64,000 bases of DNA from Larimichthys crocea (GCF_000972845.2 NC_040018.1:663632-727631); one strand, 5' to 3'; positions 47,907 to 59,599 are shown, counted from the stretch's first letter. Numbers and translations: made by a program. Notes: a model not told the origin generated them from the sequence alone.

Positions 47907-48765
47907 ACAGGCTACTTTACAAATGAACAGTGGTGGAAGTACTCAGAAATACCACAGTGTGTACAAGTATTCTAATAGTCATGCATTGCAAATTTAAAGA
48001 CTAAATCTTAAACTAAATCTACTTATTCACGTACTTAAGTACCACAACTACTCACCACGCATTATAAACTTTGTATACTAATCCATTTTTCCATCTTGTT
48101 TAAATCTATTACATTTTATTTGTTGATAATATTTTAATATAAAAATGGACGCTAGATGAGTAAAAAGTACAATACTTAGCTCTGAACTGTAGGGCAGTGC
48201 AGTACTTGAGTAAATGTACTCAGTTACTTTCCATCACTACAAATCAATACATGATGATGATATAAAATATGATGCACAAACTGCTCAGCAGTATATAAAA
48301 TAATTACAGTTAACTCCACTTCGACCAGCTATAGGCTACTTTACAAATTAACAGTGGTGGAAGAAGTACTCAGAAGTAGAAATACCACAGTGTGTACAAG
48401 TAATAGTAATGCATACAAGTAAAATACAAAGAAAATCTACTTAAAGTAGAAAAGGTATGCATTACCTAGAAATGCCTATTTCAAAATAATATATAATATT
48501 TGATTATATTATTAGAATTATTAATCCATTGCAGGGTGGGGATAATTTAACACCTCTCTGTCTTGTTTAAATCTAATACATTTTATTTATTGATAACAAA
48601 TGCTATCAGATGAATGTAGTTGAGCAAAAAGTACAGTACTTGAATAAATGTATTTAGTTACTTACCATCACTGCAAATCAATATATGATGATGATATAAA
48701 ATATGATGTACAAACTGCTCAGCAGTATATAAAATAATTACAATTAGTTCCACCTTGACGAATAA
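47907..48765 (+). repeat. Direct tandem duplication of a ~424-bp unit containing a teleost repeat
   Basis: Unit 1 runs ~47907-48330 and unit 2 ~48331-48765. Both contain GGCTACTTTACAAAT, ACAGTGGTGGAAG, ATACCACAGTGTGTACAAGT, CAGTTACTT/TAGTTACTT, and a shared end GCTCAGCAGTATATAAAATA. The core GTGGTGGAAGAAGTACTCAG is a well-known percomorph repeat. Confidence 0.8.
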
Positions 48766-48827
48766 AAGAACGAAATAATAAACTTATACGTTAAAAAACA
48801 AAACAGTTCCGTAATATATTAGAGACA

Positions 48828-49185
48828 GTGTTGGAAGAAGTATTCAGATATTTTACTTGAGTAAAAAGTAAAAATACTGTGGTCTATAAATACTCCCATG
48901 TTCATATCATTATAACATATTATTTAATTCAGTTTTATCACAACTAAATTCACATAGGAGCACGTAAGTACTGTAGTTCATCAACGTAGGGCCGATTTGA
49001 GATATTTTACTTCTTGGGGTTGACTACTGCATCCTATATAAAATCTTAATCGGTGACTAGTATCTACACCTGTCTGATAAATGGAGCAAAAACTATTGTC
49101 TAATTTCCTCTAAATAAATGTAAAGTTGCATAAAATGGAAAAGTAAAGTACCTGTTGTTGCATTCCACCACCGATTACAGCATAA
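48828..49185 (+). repeat. Third, more diverged copy of the GTGGAAGAAGTA repeat
   Basis: Starts AGTGTTGGAAGAAGTATTCA, continues TTTTACTTGAGTAAAAAGTA, and ends near GCATTCCACCACCG. Same family as the tandem units to its left. Confidence 0.55.
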
Positions 49186-49227
49186 CAGGGTCAATACAGG
49201 ACTTTTACTTGTAATGGAGTATTTTTA

Positions 49228-49340
49228 GAATCAGAATTGGCCAGGTATGTGTACACATACAAGGAATTTGACTCTGGTTTCACATAGCTCTCAGTGTACA
49301 TACACAGATACAGATATAAATACAGCTAACAACAAGAACA
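49228..49340 (+). repeat. Interspersed repeat copy
   Basis: Reads AGAATCAGAATTGGCCAGGT, ATGTGTACACATACAAGGAA, TTTGACTC, then AGCTCTCAGTGTACATACAC. An inverted partial copy lies at 37826. Confidence 0.55.
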
Positions 49341-50170
49341 ACAATGTGGTGTTTCTACTTTTAAAGTATTACGGCAGCATTTTAGTGTTGCACTTGCATA
49401 AAGTCGGGTAATACACAAGAGACAGGTTAAAACACTTTTAGCTGCCTAAGCTGATCGAGCTCCAAAAACACTGGATCCTACAATTTTCCATCATGCAACT
49501 AAATATCATCTTTCATTGCACACCACTGCCCCATAAATAAACTCATCTTTTAAACTCTACAGCCAAATCTGTGAAAATCCTCATGATGTCAGGGATTCTT
49601 CAGATTTAGGAGGCACAGAAGACATTAAACAACTGTTTTGTACTTTTGGTGGTGTGCCCCTCCACCACTGTTAGATGGAACTGGACTACAATCATATTTT
49701 TCCTCATATGATAATTTGATGCATCACAACTTTATTTAGTGCATGAGAGCACAACAATGATGGTGTTAGAACTAGATCTCTTCTACAAGATGTTATAATG
49801 CAGGTCCAAGCTGATCTTGTGCTTTAGTGGTGCAAATTTCCAGTCAGATTGATGACACACGGTGAATCTGTCTGGTTGGTAATCTAGCCTTGAGTGGAGT
49901 AAGAGAACGTGTAAACACTGCACAAATAAAAATGCAAGAATCTCAAAATAGTATGCACTTTACTTTTCCACCACTGGCCTGGAAAGAGGGAATAAAAGGA
50001 TCACTGTCTTGGACAGAATCTACCGTCCCACTGTAAACCAAATGAACATTAAATTGAATTTATTGCGACAAATCTAATCAATATCTGTCAGGGGATTTGA
50101 AAACTATGTTGCAACACAGCGTTCACCTTGCATGCTTAAAGTACCATTTCACAATATGTCACAATTCAAC

Positions 50171-50176
50171 TTTATT
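50171..50176 (-). terminator. ITGB6: Candidate poly(A) signal for ITGB6
   Basis: AATAAA on the minus strand about 590 nt after the stop, inside a short fish-repeat fragment (AACTTTATTTATG). Another AATAAA lies at 50059-50064. Neither can be confirmed from sequence alone. Confidence 0.25.
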
Positions 50177-50614
50177 TATGTGCCATGCCACTAAAAAAAA
50201 ACCTCATTTATCAACAACAAAGGCTCAGCCTTGCTTGACAATAAAACAACAAACAAATACAATATTTAAAAAACAAACATAATAATCATCCACCTGCATA
50301 TTTACACTCATTAGAATAAAACAAAACAAAAAATCTTTTCAGTAGTAGATCACTCTTAGACTCTTAGTGTAGACTCCTCCTTCCCAAGCTGCATGTTACA
50401 GTAGACAAAAATGTGTTTAAGTTTGTAGAGTCATGCAACAGGAAAGTGCAGTGTTTAACAGTACTTTGGCAGTGCACTTTTACAGCAGCAAATTCATCAC
50501 GTAGTGTTCGTCCGTTCACAGTGTCGTCTACTGTGTTACAACATCTCTGGATCAACGCAGAGATTCGTACAAAAACAATTTATAGTACATTTTCTTTCTC
50601 CATCTTCTCTTACT

Positions 50615-50636
50615 CTCTGTCTCTCTCTCTCGCTCT

Positions 50637-50700
<64 letters not shown>

Positions 50701-50721
50701 CGCACACACACACACATTTAA
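50615..50721. repeat. TC then CA microsatellite in ITGB6 3' UTR
   Basis: TC run 50615-50636 leads into CA repeats to 50698 and a shorter one to 50715. In the ITGB6 transcript this is a UG-rich tract starting some 45 nt after the stop codon. Confidence 0.95.
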
Positions 50722-50761
50722 GTACACTCAGATGTTGCTTTGCATTTTCTCCAGTTCATCA

Positions 50762-50854
50762 TCAGTAGTGGTCCAGTGTAATAACCTTCTCTGTGTTCTT
50801 ATAAGTTACATTTTTGAATGTAGATGTTGAGCTTTTGAATAGAGGGTTGGTCCC
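50762..50854 (-). CDS. ITGB6: ITGB6 exon 15: C-terminal tail and stop
   Basis: 31 codons including TGA (50764-50762). [19 protein letters not shown] matches the beta-6 talin/kindlin-binding region, but the first NPxY is NPLF. The tail then ends [11 protein letters not shown], a short extension that differs from the human beta-6 C-terminus. The stop is followed by the 3' UTR with a UG repeat. Confidence 0.93.
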   Translation of the reverse strand, partial: GTNPLFKSSTSTFKNVTYKNTEKVITLDHY

Positions 50855-53800
50855 CTGAAGAAAGACAAAGAAGAAACACATGAAGCGATCACAATCACTT
50901 TGGATTAACAAGATGGACTAACACATCCTGTAAATATTATTAACAGTGCATTACGGCTGGGATGTTATATATTCTTGTTTCAAAGACCATGAAAAGAACA
51001 AAACCAACAATGTGGCTGTCTGTGGCTTGTAGTCCTAAGCCCATTCATTCCACACTGTACATCTTTAGGATCACAAATATGAGATCTACATGGTATTATA
51101 TAAGTGTGAGATGTGCCTGGAGAGTTGACACTGCCTGAGGTGAAAAGCCTGATTGTCACAGTTTGTGCCAAATTTACACTTCTGACGTGTGATTTACACG
51201 TCATCAGTATCTCTGATGTCATCATGAATAAACGTCCAGAACCTGTCTGAAAATCACCACATTTTAAAAGTTTTTTTAAGTAACCTGTTGATATTTGTCA
51301 GTACATGCATGGGTAAATTGCAAACAAGAACTGCTAATCAACAGTACTTTTATTGTCAATTTCAAAGTTGTATCCCACAACTAATGGCAACATCATACTT
51401 CCTGTTTACATCTCCTCAAGGCATGATGGGAAATGCATTTCCAAAACAGACAGTGACTTACCGACTGCCATTTTGCTTTTGACCTCTCAGCCTCAAACTT
51501 GGCCACCTCTTTACGGTCGTGGACTGACACCAGGACCTTCCACACGCCCAGCAGGATCAGGCCGATACACACAACAGAAAGAGAGACCCCCAGAATAATC
51601 ATGGGGATGTTAGGAGGCTCTGGGCATCCTGGGACAGGACATGAGAGATGAGATGAGACTCACACTTCAAAACTTCCTTTTGTTTTATCAGTTTTTGGCG
51701 TTGTTGTAAGAATTACCGTATATCTGGAGATCGTAGGCAGTGGTCCCCATCTCACTTCCTACCACATTAAATGAGATCCAGCACTCATTCTCCGTCATCA
51801 GCTTGCATTGCATAGACAGGCTGTTGTCATAATCTAAGAATAAATGAGAACATGTATATCCATAAAGAAGGCATCGTATATCATCTTTCCTTTCGACATT
51901 GTGCTGAGGATGTAAAAGGATATACTCGCCTCTGTTGTGCTGTCAGTGTGATTTCCATATCAAAGGCTACAATCTGGTGTGTATGCATGTGTGTGTGAGG
52001 ACCATGCCATTGTATTTCACATTCGAAGCCTGAAAATCCTCTGTGATAATCAGATATACCTCTCAGCTTGCACAAGCATAGCAGGTTTAAAATAATCTCT
52101 TCTATAAAGGAAGACGAGGTCCTTTGGCTATTCACATGCACTACAATAGCTCTGCCTGTACGACAAGGTAAATAATATGTTCCCCATTGTCCAGTGCTGC
52201 CTGAATGGACATGGATGGTGTTGTATTAGAGACGAGGGGGTGCAGGCTTCAGAGAGTCGATACAGGTCAGCATTCCTCTAAGTCTCTGACCCATGGGCAA
52301 ACTTGGCCCTATGTTGATACCTCTATCAAAAACAGTGAACAAACTCCAGCAACAACAAGCACTTACAGCACGGGAAAGGTCATCGTGTGCAGGCCGGTGC
52401 ACATGGAGTTATGATCCATTGTATAGTGTAATTTTGTAGAGAAGCTCATTTAAATTCATGCCACTGACCGTTTTTTCAAATCATATTAGAAATTGTATCC
52501 TTCAACATATCCACTTATTTTATTTAATGCTCATGCAATATGAATACCAACCTGCAAAGACTTGAAACCTCCCAGAGATCCTGTTTCCTTCGAAAGGAAG
52601 ATTTTGTGACTTTTTTTCGCTGTCAGTGTTTTATCATGTCAAGGACTGTTTTGAAAATTCTTCCTTGTTAATCTTTTCCAAGAAACCCTGACATCCACAT
52701 ATTTAGCTGCCAAAAAGCCATGCATTCCTCAGCTACTGTATGTTATCGAAACAACAAATCAGGATAAGAAGCAATAAGCAAACGTGGACATCTTTTCTTT
52801 GGTTACAGATTCTGAAGGTTCCCATCAGAATTTTCAAAACAGTTCCCGCCCCAAAACCGCATTAGAAGTTACATGAAGGGAACAAAATATTCCCTGTGAT
52901 ACATGGGCCATCTGAAGCAAGTTTCAAGTATCAGCCCGTTGATTTTCACCCTGTACCAACATGAGCTGTAATATGTGGCTGCTTTGCAAGGAATAAATAG
53001 ATTAGAGTAATATAAAGTGCGTTCTTTTTGCATAATCACCTGTTGTTGTTGTTTTTCATGCACAACTTAATGATGAGAATATTTTATTAATTATTTCAAA
53101 ATCAACCACATAAAGTCTAATTAACTAATTACTAACTATTAACTAATTAAGTACTATTGTTAATAGTATAGTAACAATAGTATACATATATATATATATT
53201 ACACCACACACACCCACACACACACACAATATATATATATTTATATATATTTATATATATTATATCTATATATATATATTATATATATATATAACATATA
53301 TCTATATTATATATATTATATATATCTATCTATTATATATATCTATATATATATATAAATAAATGTTGCGTATTTAATACTTTTTGAGGAAGATCATCAT
53401 ATTATTTAAATCAGTGCTAGAACAGGTAGACAGGAGAGTCCTTTACCTGCTGTTGTGTTGATGGAAATTTTAGGGACACTGCACTTTTGATCACACAGCT
53501 CGGCATCGTCCTTATCTTCCAGATGGCACTCTACACAGGTTCTGGTGGTGAAACAAGTGCAAAAACAAAAGGTCCGGTTTTCTTTAGAGGTGATACATTA
53601 CCTCTTGGGAAGCTAAAGTTTAATGAGCCTTCAATCACTGAAACAGTGAGCACAAAGAAATCACAGTGTTGGTCACTTATCACAGTTTTCCCAAGGCTTC
53701 ACTCACTCTCTATCACCCGTCTCCCCTATAACAGTGGTATCAAATGGCACTAGCCCTGACAGCTGCTTTACAATGGAGAAAGGAAATCTCTTAGTGCTAT

Positions 53801-56800
53801 GTTGGGGACATTAGTTGTCTTTTGATGTCACATGGAAGGTGTAGACACATGTGAACAAGGGGACCAGAACCTGATATGCCTGTACTCAAAAGAACAGACA
53901 GATCATGTGGCGTAAGTAGACAACATCTTATATCTTTCAGGTAAAGACACAACAATTACAGGGGCAAAGCCGACAAAAACCTCTACATTACATCCGTATT
54001 CAACGACTGATGCCATGAATGCGCTCTCACCTTGCAGAACTACAGGCGTCACCACATGTTGGGCACTTCTCACACTTGTCCCCAGATGCTCCAGGTACAG
54101 AGCAGACACACTGGCCACACTCACATCTCCCCCGGCCGCTGCACAGTGCGTCATCCTCTGACATGCAAGTTTCGGTGCTGGTGCTGCAGTTACAATACTC
54201 CCCCGTCCAGCCACTTTCACATTGACACTCCCCGCAGTCGCACACTCCGTGGCCTACAAACACAAAGTCAGTAAAGCAACAGGCTCAACACAAAAACACG
54301 TGAATAATTCATGACATTCATATGTGATCACTCACCTCCGCAGAGCTCCCCACGGAATCGAACACAGGAGTAATTGTCACATTCGCAGTAACGTCCATAG
54401 ATGCGTCCAAAGCTCGATTCATGACATGCACATTGTCCACAGTAGCACTGCCCCTGACCACTGCATATCTCAGACTCATTGTTTGCAAGACAATTAGCCA
54501 ACAAAGCGCTTTCCTCATTGCACTCACACCCTGCTCCCAGGAACCCTGGCTGACACACACATACACCACACTGGAAAGCCCCTTGGCCTTCAATACACTG
54601 GCTGCTGTTTGCTTCAGGAGGCTGCCGGCAGTCACACGAGCAAAGAGACTCCAGTTCCACCTCCAAACTGTCCTGTAAGCCCACCGGTTTTAGGGAAAAG
54701 CGCCGGACTCCTGGTAGGCATCCTGGGAGAGCCACAGTCACGTTGAACACTACCTGAGGAGCAAAAAAGACGTCCCATGAGAAGACTAAAACTGATACTG
54801 CTTATTCCTCACATTGTCAGTGAGGCACACTATTGCACTGGGTGTGATGTTATTATTCATTTTTCATTCATCAATCCCACATACACAACCCTGCTGCCAT
54901 AAATAAATCACTGAAAAACTAAATGTGTATTAAGCTGTTAGTTCCCAACACAAGCTCTACTTACTTCTCTTTAAGTATCATTTGCTAAAAACTTAAACGC
55001 CTGGCTGCTTTAGGAAATTATTTTAAAATGTATTTTGTCTATAATGTATCAGAAAATCTGAATTTCCAACAGCCTGGCATGATGTCATTGCCTCTTGTTG
55101 AGATGTTCAGTTTATTATCACATACGACAAAAAAAGTAGCAAATAATCAAATTTGAGGAGTTGGAGATACAGAATATTTGACATTTCATACATGACAAAT
55201 AACTAAATTGATAAATGTATTATTAAAATAGCACATACAGTTTAATGTGTCTCATTTCAATGAGAATAAAACTGAACTATTAATTTCAGGTGCAAAGGCT
55301 CAGAGGGAGAAAACAAATTTGTATTCACTATTTATGCCTAGCCAACACTTAAAACTGAACATGAAGGCTTACAACATGTGGAGATTTTCATTAAATTAGC
55401 TTTTTCATATCATCTAAAAAAACATCAGTCAAGTGCAACCATTTCTCTCTCTGAGATACAGTGAATACTGTAATGCAGTCCTATCTGGTCGACCCAAACA
55501 AGCCAGGCAGAACAGATTCAGTACTCTGCTCGACTAAGACCAGACGAAGATCACACATCTTTTATCAGTTGCCTGTAAGTCTTTGTGTTAAGTTGTTGTA
55601 CATGGTCTTGTTTATGTATAAACCATGAAGGCGTCTGTCATAAAACTTTTTGTTCATCTTAAGTGCGCGACGAAAACCTTTTGAGCAGCTGATTTCTCTG
55701 AGGAAGTGTTGATATCTTTAGATATAACCTGAAAGCTTGACTATAAACCTGGTCTTTATTTAGACTTCTTTAATTGTTTTACTGTTTTATTTTTATTTTT
55801 TGGGTGTCCAATTATTTAAACTTTCCCTACCTTTACACTTTCGCTATACAAATCAGGAGAAATAGCTATTTAGAGAAAAAAAACAACTGACCGTCTCTCC
55901 AGGTTTAATGTTGGAGCAGCGTTTTAGATCAGGGAGGACAGTCCCATTTGGGCAAATGGCTGTAAAAGACATCTGCAGCTCTTCTGTGTCTCCAAGGACC
56001 TCCAGTTCGATCTCTGAACGCAGTTCCTGGAAAACAGTACACAAATATATCAGCACTTATGGAAATGCAATTGGCAGCACAGATCCTAGTACTGAACAAA
56101 AAATAACAAAAATCACCAAGACTCAACTATCAAATCAACACACTGACTTCTATTATCAAGACATGGGATTTCCAGGGATTTAAGTGGAGCTACACTTTCA
56201 CCCTGCGCCGACCTGTAGCGTGCTGAAACTCTTTGAAACCTCCAATCTAGTTCTCTCTTTTTTGGGTGAGTCATCATCCCAGGTGTGCTGGGCTGTACAA
56301 AAGCACCTGAGGAAAGAGTGGCAGCTAACCTCAGCTGGAGGAAAGACTATGTTTGACTGACTAATGAACTCTGACGGACTGTCTGGGTGCTAACAGAGAG
56401 TTAACTGTGTGTTTCCTGTAGACCTGTAATTGTACTGTGCCTTCAGCGTTGCTAAGGAGGAGAAAACAGGGGGGTGTTTATGGTATACACCCAATTTGAA
56501 GATGGATTAAAGTAAAGTAGGTAAAGCACACTCAAAAGACTTAAAATGGGTTAACAATAAACATTAATCCAAAATTGGAAGTAAGTATAAATACTAATCA
56601 TCTGTCTTTTTTCACTAAATATGTTTTTTATCTCCCTTAAGAACCACAACTATATATAATCAGGGTGATAACAAGGCCTCCTCTCTGCAGTGTGATTAAC
56701 GTGGCAGAGACTAAAAGTTGCTGTCAGCGACGTAACCGATGAAGTAATTAAAGGAACTCGCCACCGCTCACCGCTGCCAGGGGGGATTTAAAAAAGGACA

Positions 56801-59599
56801 CGGAGTGCAACACGGTAGACAGGCAGAGAAAGATAAAGACAGAGAGAGAGAGAGAGTGGAGAAGAAAGAGCAAGTCAGAGTCAGATGGGCGAGGAGATCA
56901 AACAGCTGGGGCAAGCAGAGACTTGCTGTCAAACACGCTGCTGCAAAGCACCGGGCGGTAGAGGAAAAAACTCAATAGAAAGAATGAACCAAGAAGAGCA
57001 GAGAAGGCAGAGGTACTGCCTATTGATTGTGCAAAGGGTTAATCCGTGAATGCTTTATGTCAACAGGTGCTTTTATTGAAACTCTGACTCAAGCTTAAAG
57101 CATTTGATTTGATTAAATCAAATCGAACACAGTGTTACTGCTTGTATAATAGCAGGTGTTCTCTGTCTTTATTCCTTATTACCAGTGCCTGCACACACAC
57201 ACACACACACACAGAGAGAGCCTACCCGCACATCCAGATCACCAAGACTGTTTATTTACTTTGTATGCTGTTACAATCAGTTCCAGGATGTTCCGCGAAT
57301 CTGTCGCCAAGACTCCAACCGTGGCGCCAGGTATGAGATCTGCATATTTCTGTGAGGAGAAGAGAAAAAAAAAAGAAGCACGGATAGATAGAAAGCAAAG
57401 TCACTGTTACAATGTGGGCAGATTTGGCTCATAGTCCTGGAAGCAAAGAAAAGTACGCAAAAAGAATGGGGAAGAGAAGAGGGCTAGTTCTAACAGGTTC
57501 AATGAGAATGCAGCTCTATGAATAAATATGCAAACCTCAGTAAACATTGTGCTCACACAAATACTTGCATTTTTCAGCTCTATAGTTTGGTGCGGTACTG
57601 ACAAGGAAATAAATGCGTTCATAGAGAGAAGCTGCTACCTCATAGTTGCGCCTCTGTTGTTCTGTCACAGCAAATATCAACAAGATATTGTTCTCCACCA
57701 CTTTATCAATCAGCTGACCAAGAGTTGGATACTCCTGAAAAACAAATGGTGGAATATGAATAGTGAATGTGCTATAAGTCATCAGTGATACACTATGGAT
57801 GACCCTAAAATGACTCATGAAATAAAACTCATCATGCTGAGGTCATAGAGGGAGGAAAATAAGAACGTACCAGCACCGTGGACATCGAATATTCATTATT
57901 GATGTCCAGATGACACTTCCCATCGTTGGGTATCACAATTCCAGCCATCTTACTGTCCATCCCAAAGTGTGAGTCAGCATCACTGACAAACACCAGCAAA
58001 CGCATCGAGTCATTCCTCCAGCCAATCTTATCCTATCAGGAGACACATTACAATGCGTGACAGAGGATAAATCAACTGACTAATCAAACAATGAAGTTAA
58101 CAAGAACCACATCTAACTAACATTTTAAATTTTAAAAACTAAGTCTCACCTCACAAACAGCTGCCTGCATGATGGCGTCAAAGCCACACTCCGGTATATC
58201 GATATTTGCAGATACACGCTGCATTGCGATTATCTCGTTAAATTTGTCAGTGTTGCTCGTCAGAGACAAGACGTGTTTATATCCAAAAGTTGGCAGGCAG
58301 GTTGAGCCTACCTCGCTGCAACACAGCAGAAGTGAAAAACAAAGATTTAGAAAAACAAGATTCCCTGAGACACCACATGACAAATAGTCATGTTTTCATG
58401 TGTATTGCTTACCTGCAAGGGTTGGCAAGCTCTTCTTCTGTAATCTTGATAAATGGCAGGATGGGTTTTTCCACAAAAGAGCCAAAGCCCATTCGGAATT
58501 TACTGGTTAGGTTGGCCATCTCTTTAGACAGAGTGGAGCCTAGATCTTTGATCTTCACCAGATCGTCGGTCATGGATGCTGACAGGTCCATCAGGTAGTA
58601 GATGTCCACAGGATAGTCCTCTGTGTGTTGAATCTTGACCTGAAAAGTCACCTGACTACCTGTGCAAAAATAAAATAAAATAAAGAAATCAACACATCTG
58701 AAAATGATCGAACCACCTCTGGTGGCAAATCATCAAATCAAAATGTGTGCACGCTGTTTACCAGGTCTCAGCTTGAGTGCCATTTTCTGTGGGGAGATCT
58801 GAGTGCTGTTAACGTTGCCCGTCTTCTTCCCGAGTGGGTGATCCTGCAGGATTTGGCCTTTGGAAACAGGGAACTCCAAATGACCCCTGGCACATCCTTT
58901 TTCTAGTAAGATATCCAGTGTGTCACATCTTTCGCTGACTGAAAACCAATCTGTGAAATTCTGAGAGATGAAGAAATAAGACACATGTTGTGCTCTTTGC
59001 AGATGCAAGATTGAGATTGTTTTATAGTACGCCATAAAATGATATTGTTGAATGCACTGTGGTCATCTGCTTACATGCTGTGGTGTCATACATGCAAACC
59101 CTGGCTGCTTACCTCCTGTGTGCACCAGGCACAGTGAGAACTGAGCTGCAGACACTTGTCACAAGTCAGAGCGCTGCCAGCTGAACATGATCCTGCAGTA
59201 CACATGAGCACAGTGCACAGTTAGAGTCAGCATCGACCTACAAAAATTAAAGGTCTCTCTCCAGGGGAGAGATCTGAATTTCAAAGAGCGTGTTCAATTT
59301 TTTGACCTGATAAAATAAAAAATAAATATTTAATTTAGGATTTGATCCATTTATTAGCATGTTTTAACTGTTATGATGAAGTGTACTTCAAAATAATACA
59401 ATAGGATTTCACAATAAAACACATTAACCAGTCATAAAATACAAACATAACATTTATGGTCTGCTCTTGAGTAACTGTTGCTCTTTGTTTGCACTTTATA
59501 AACGTGTTGCCCTTGATTTTTTAAAGCCGAACAGTCCTGCTTACCCTCCACGGTGTTGATCCAGTACCGAAGAATCAGGCTCAGCAGTAGAAGCCCCAT
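50762..59599 (-). CDS. ITGB6: Integrin beta-6-like subunit, complete
   Basis: Beta subunit of an RGD-binding integrin; in mammals alpha-v/beta-6 is epithelial and activates latent TGF-beta. 15 coding exons join into 2343 nt (780 codons plus stop), close to human beta-6 (788). Order: signal peptide, PSI, hybrid, beta-I domain with MIDAS (DLSASM), four I-EGF modules, beta-tail, transmembrane helix, tail. The block [21 protein letters not shown], the tail GTNPL...[11 protein letters not shown] and the position next to PLA2R1 identify beta-6 over beta-3 and beta-5. Two residues stand out: Cys in the PEGG motif (PECG) and Phe in the first NPxY (NPLF). A noncoding 5' exon is likely: a good acceptor lies 15 nt before the ATG. 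Confidence 0.95.
51462..51628 (-). CDS. ITGB6: ITGB6 exon 14: transmembrane helix and membrane-proximal tail
   Basis: 167 nt, residues ~695-750. [20 protein letters not shown] continues into a hydrophobic helix ending [11 protein letters not shown]. Then comes [20 protein letters not shown], the conserved integrin membrane-proximal HDRxE motif. Donor GTAAGT, phase 0. Confidence 0.96.
51717..53541 (-). CDS. ITGB6: ITGB6 exons 12-13: beta-tail domain
   Basis: Exons 53447-53541 and 51717-51833 (residues ~624-694). [20 protein letters not shown] and CSVPKIS, then [25 protein letters not shown] and TTAYDLQIY. The intron between them (51834-53446) carries a long TA-rich microsatellite. Confidence 0.9.
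53183..53360. repeat. Compound TA/ATCTATA microsatellite in ITGB6 intron 12
   Basis: About 180 bp of TA runs interrupted by CACACA (53205-53228) and TATCTATA units, almost purely A/T. The closest coding exon is 87 bp to the right (exon 12 ends at 53447). Confidence 0.95.
54031..54753 (-). CDS. ITGB6: ITGB6 exons 10-11: hybrid end and I-EGF 1-4
   Basis: Exons 54336-54753 and 54031-54253 (residues ~411-623). [12 protein letters not shown] and [17 protein letters not shown] close the hybrid domain. Then come the Cys-rich integrin EGF repeats: CQCGVC-type blocks, [70 protein letters not shown] and CPTCGDAC. Confidence 0.94.
54754..57259. other. ITGB6 introns 8 and 9
   Basis: Introns of about 1.1 and 1.2 kb around exon 9. 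They contain small GA (56839-56856) and CA tracts. I see no further exon between TAYK (exon 8) and ELRSE (exon 9), consistent with other integrin beta genes. Confidence 0.65.
55892..56026 (-). CDS. ITGB6: ITGB6 exon 9: hybrid domain, C-terminal part
   Basis: 135 nt, residues ~366-410, phase 0 both ends. [41 protein letters not shown]. The donor is GTCAGT. Open frame beyond it is intron. Confidence 0.93.
57260..58315 (-). CDS. ITGB6: ITGB6 exons 5-8: beta-I domain
   Basis: Exons 58150-58315, 57871-58032, 57639-57734 and 57260-57349 (residues ~194-365; phases 2-0, then 0-0). Motifs: [14 protein letters not shown] (specificity loop), [107 protein letters not shown]. The usual PEGG motif, whose Glu ligates metal, reads PECG. 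Confidence 0.94.
58413..58960 (-). CDS. ITGB6: ITGB6 exons 3-4: PSI/hybrid and start of beta-I domain (MIDAS)
   Basis: Exons 58762-58960 and 58413-58659 (residues ~46-193). [14 protein letters not shown] closes [16 protein letters not shown] and VTFQVK are hybrid strands; [20 protein letters not shown] carries the metal-ion site (DxSxS) and the adjacent DD. The chain continues [27 protein letters not shown] and ANPC. Confidence 0.94.
59113..59599 (-). CDS. ITGB6: ITGB6 exons 1-2: signal peptide and PSI domain start
   Basis: Exons 59545-59599 and 59113-59192 (residues 1-45). [19 protein letters not shown] is the signal peptide. [20 protein letters not shown] then AWCTQE is the Cys-rich PSI core. 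The ATG at 59599 is the first in this frame after a candidate acceptor (cut before 59614). Confidence 0.9.

Larger units (their letters stand above)
47542..50761. other. Intergenic region between PLA2R1 and ITGB6
   Basis: 3.2 kb holding the PLA2R1 5' flank (GC-rich at 47690-47770), a tandem duplication and further repeat copies (47907-49340), and the ITGB6 3' UTR and downstream region on the right. No gene is visible. Confidence 0.7.

Noticed and set aside
54019..54274. Plus-strand frames opposite ITGB6 exon 11
   Set aside because: Antisense shadows of the Cys-rich EGF repeats.
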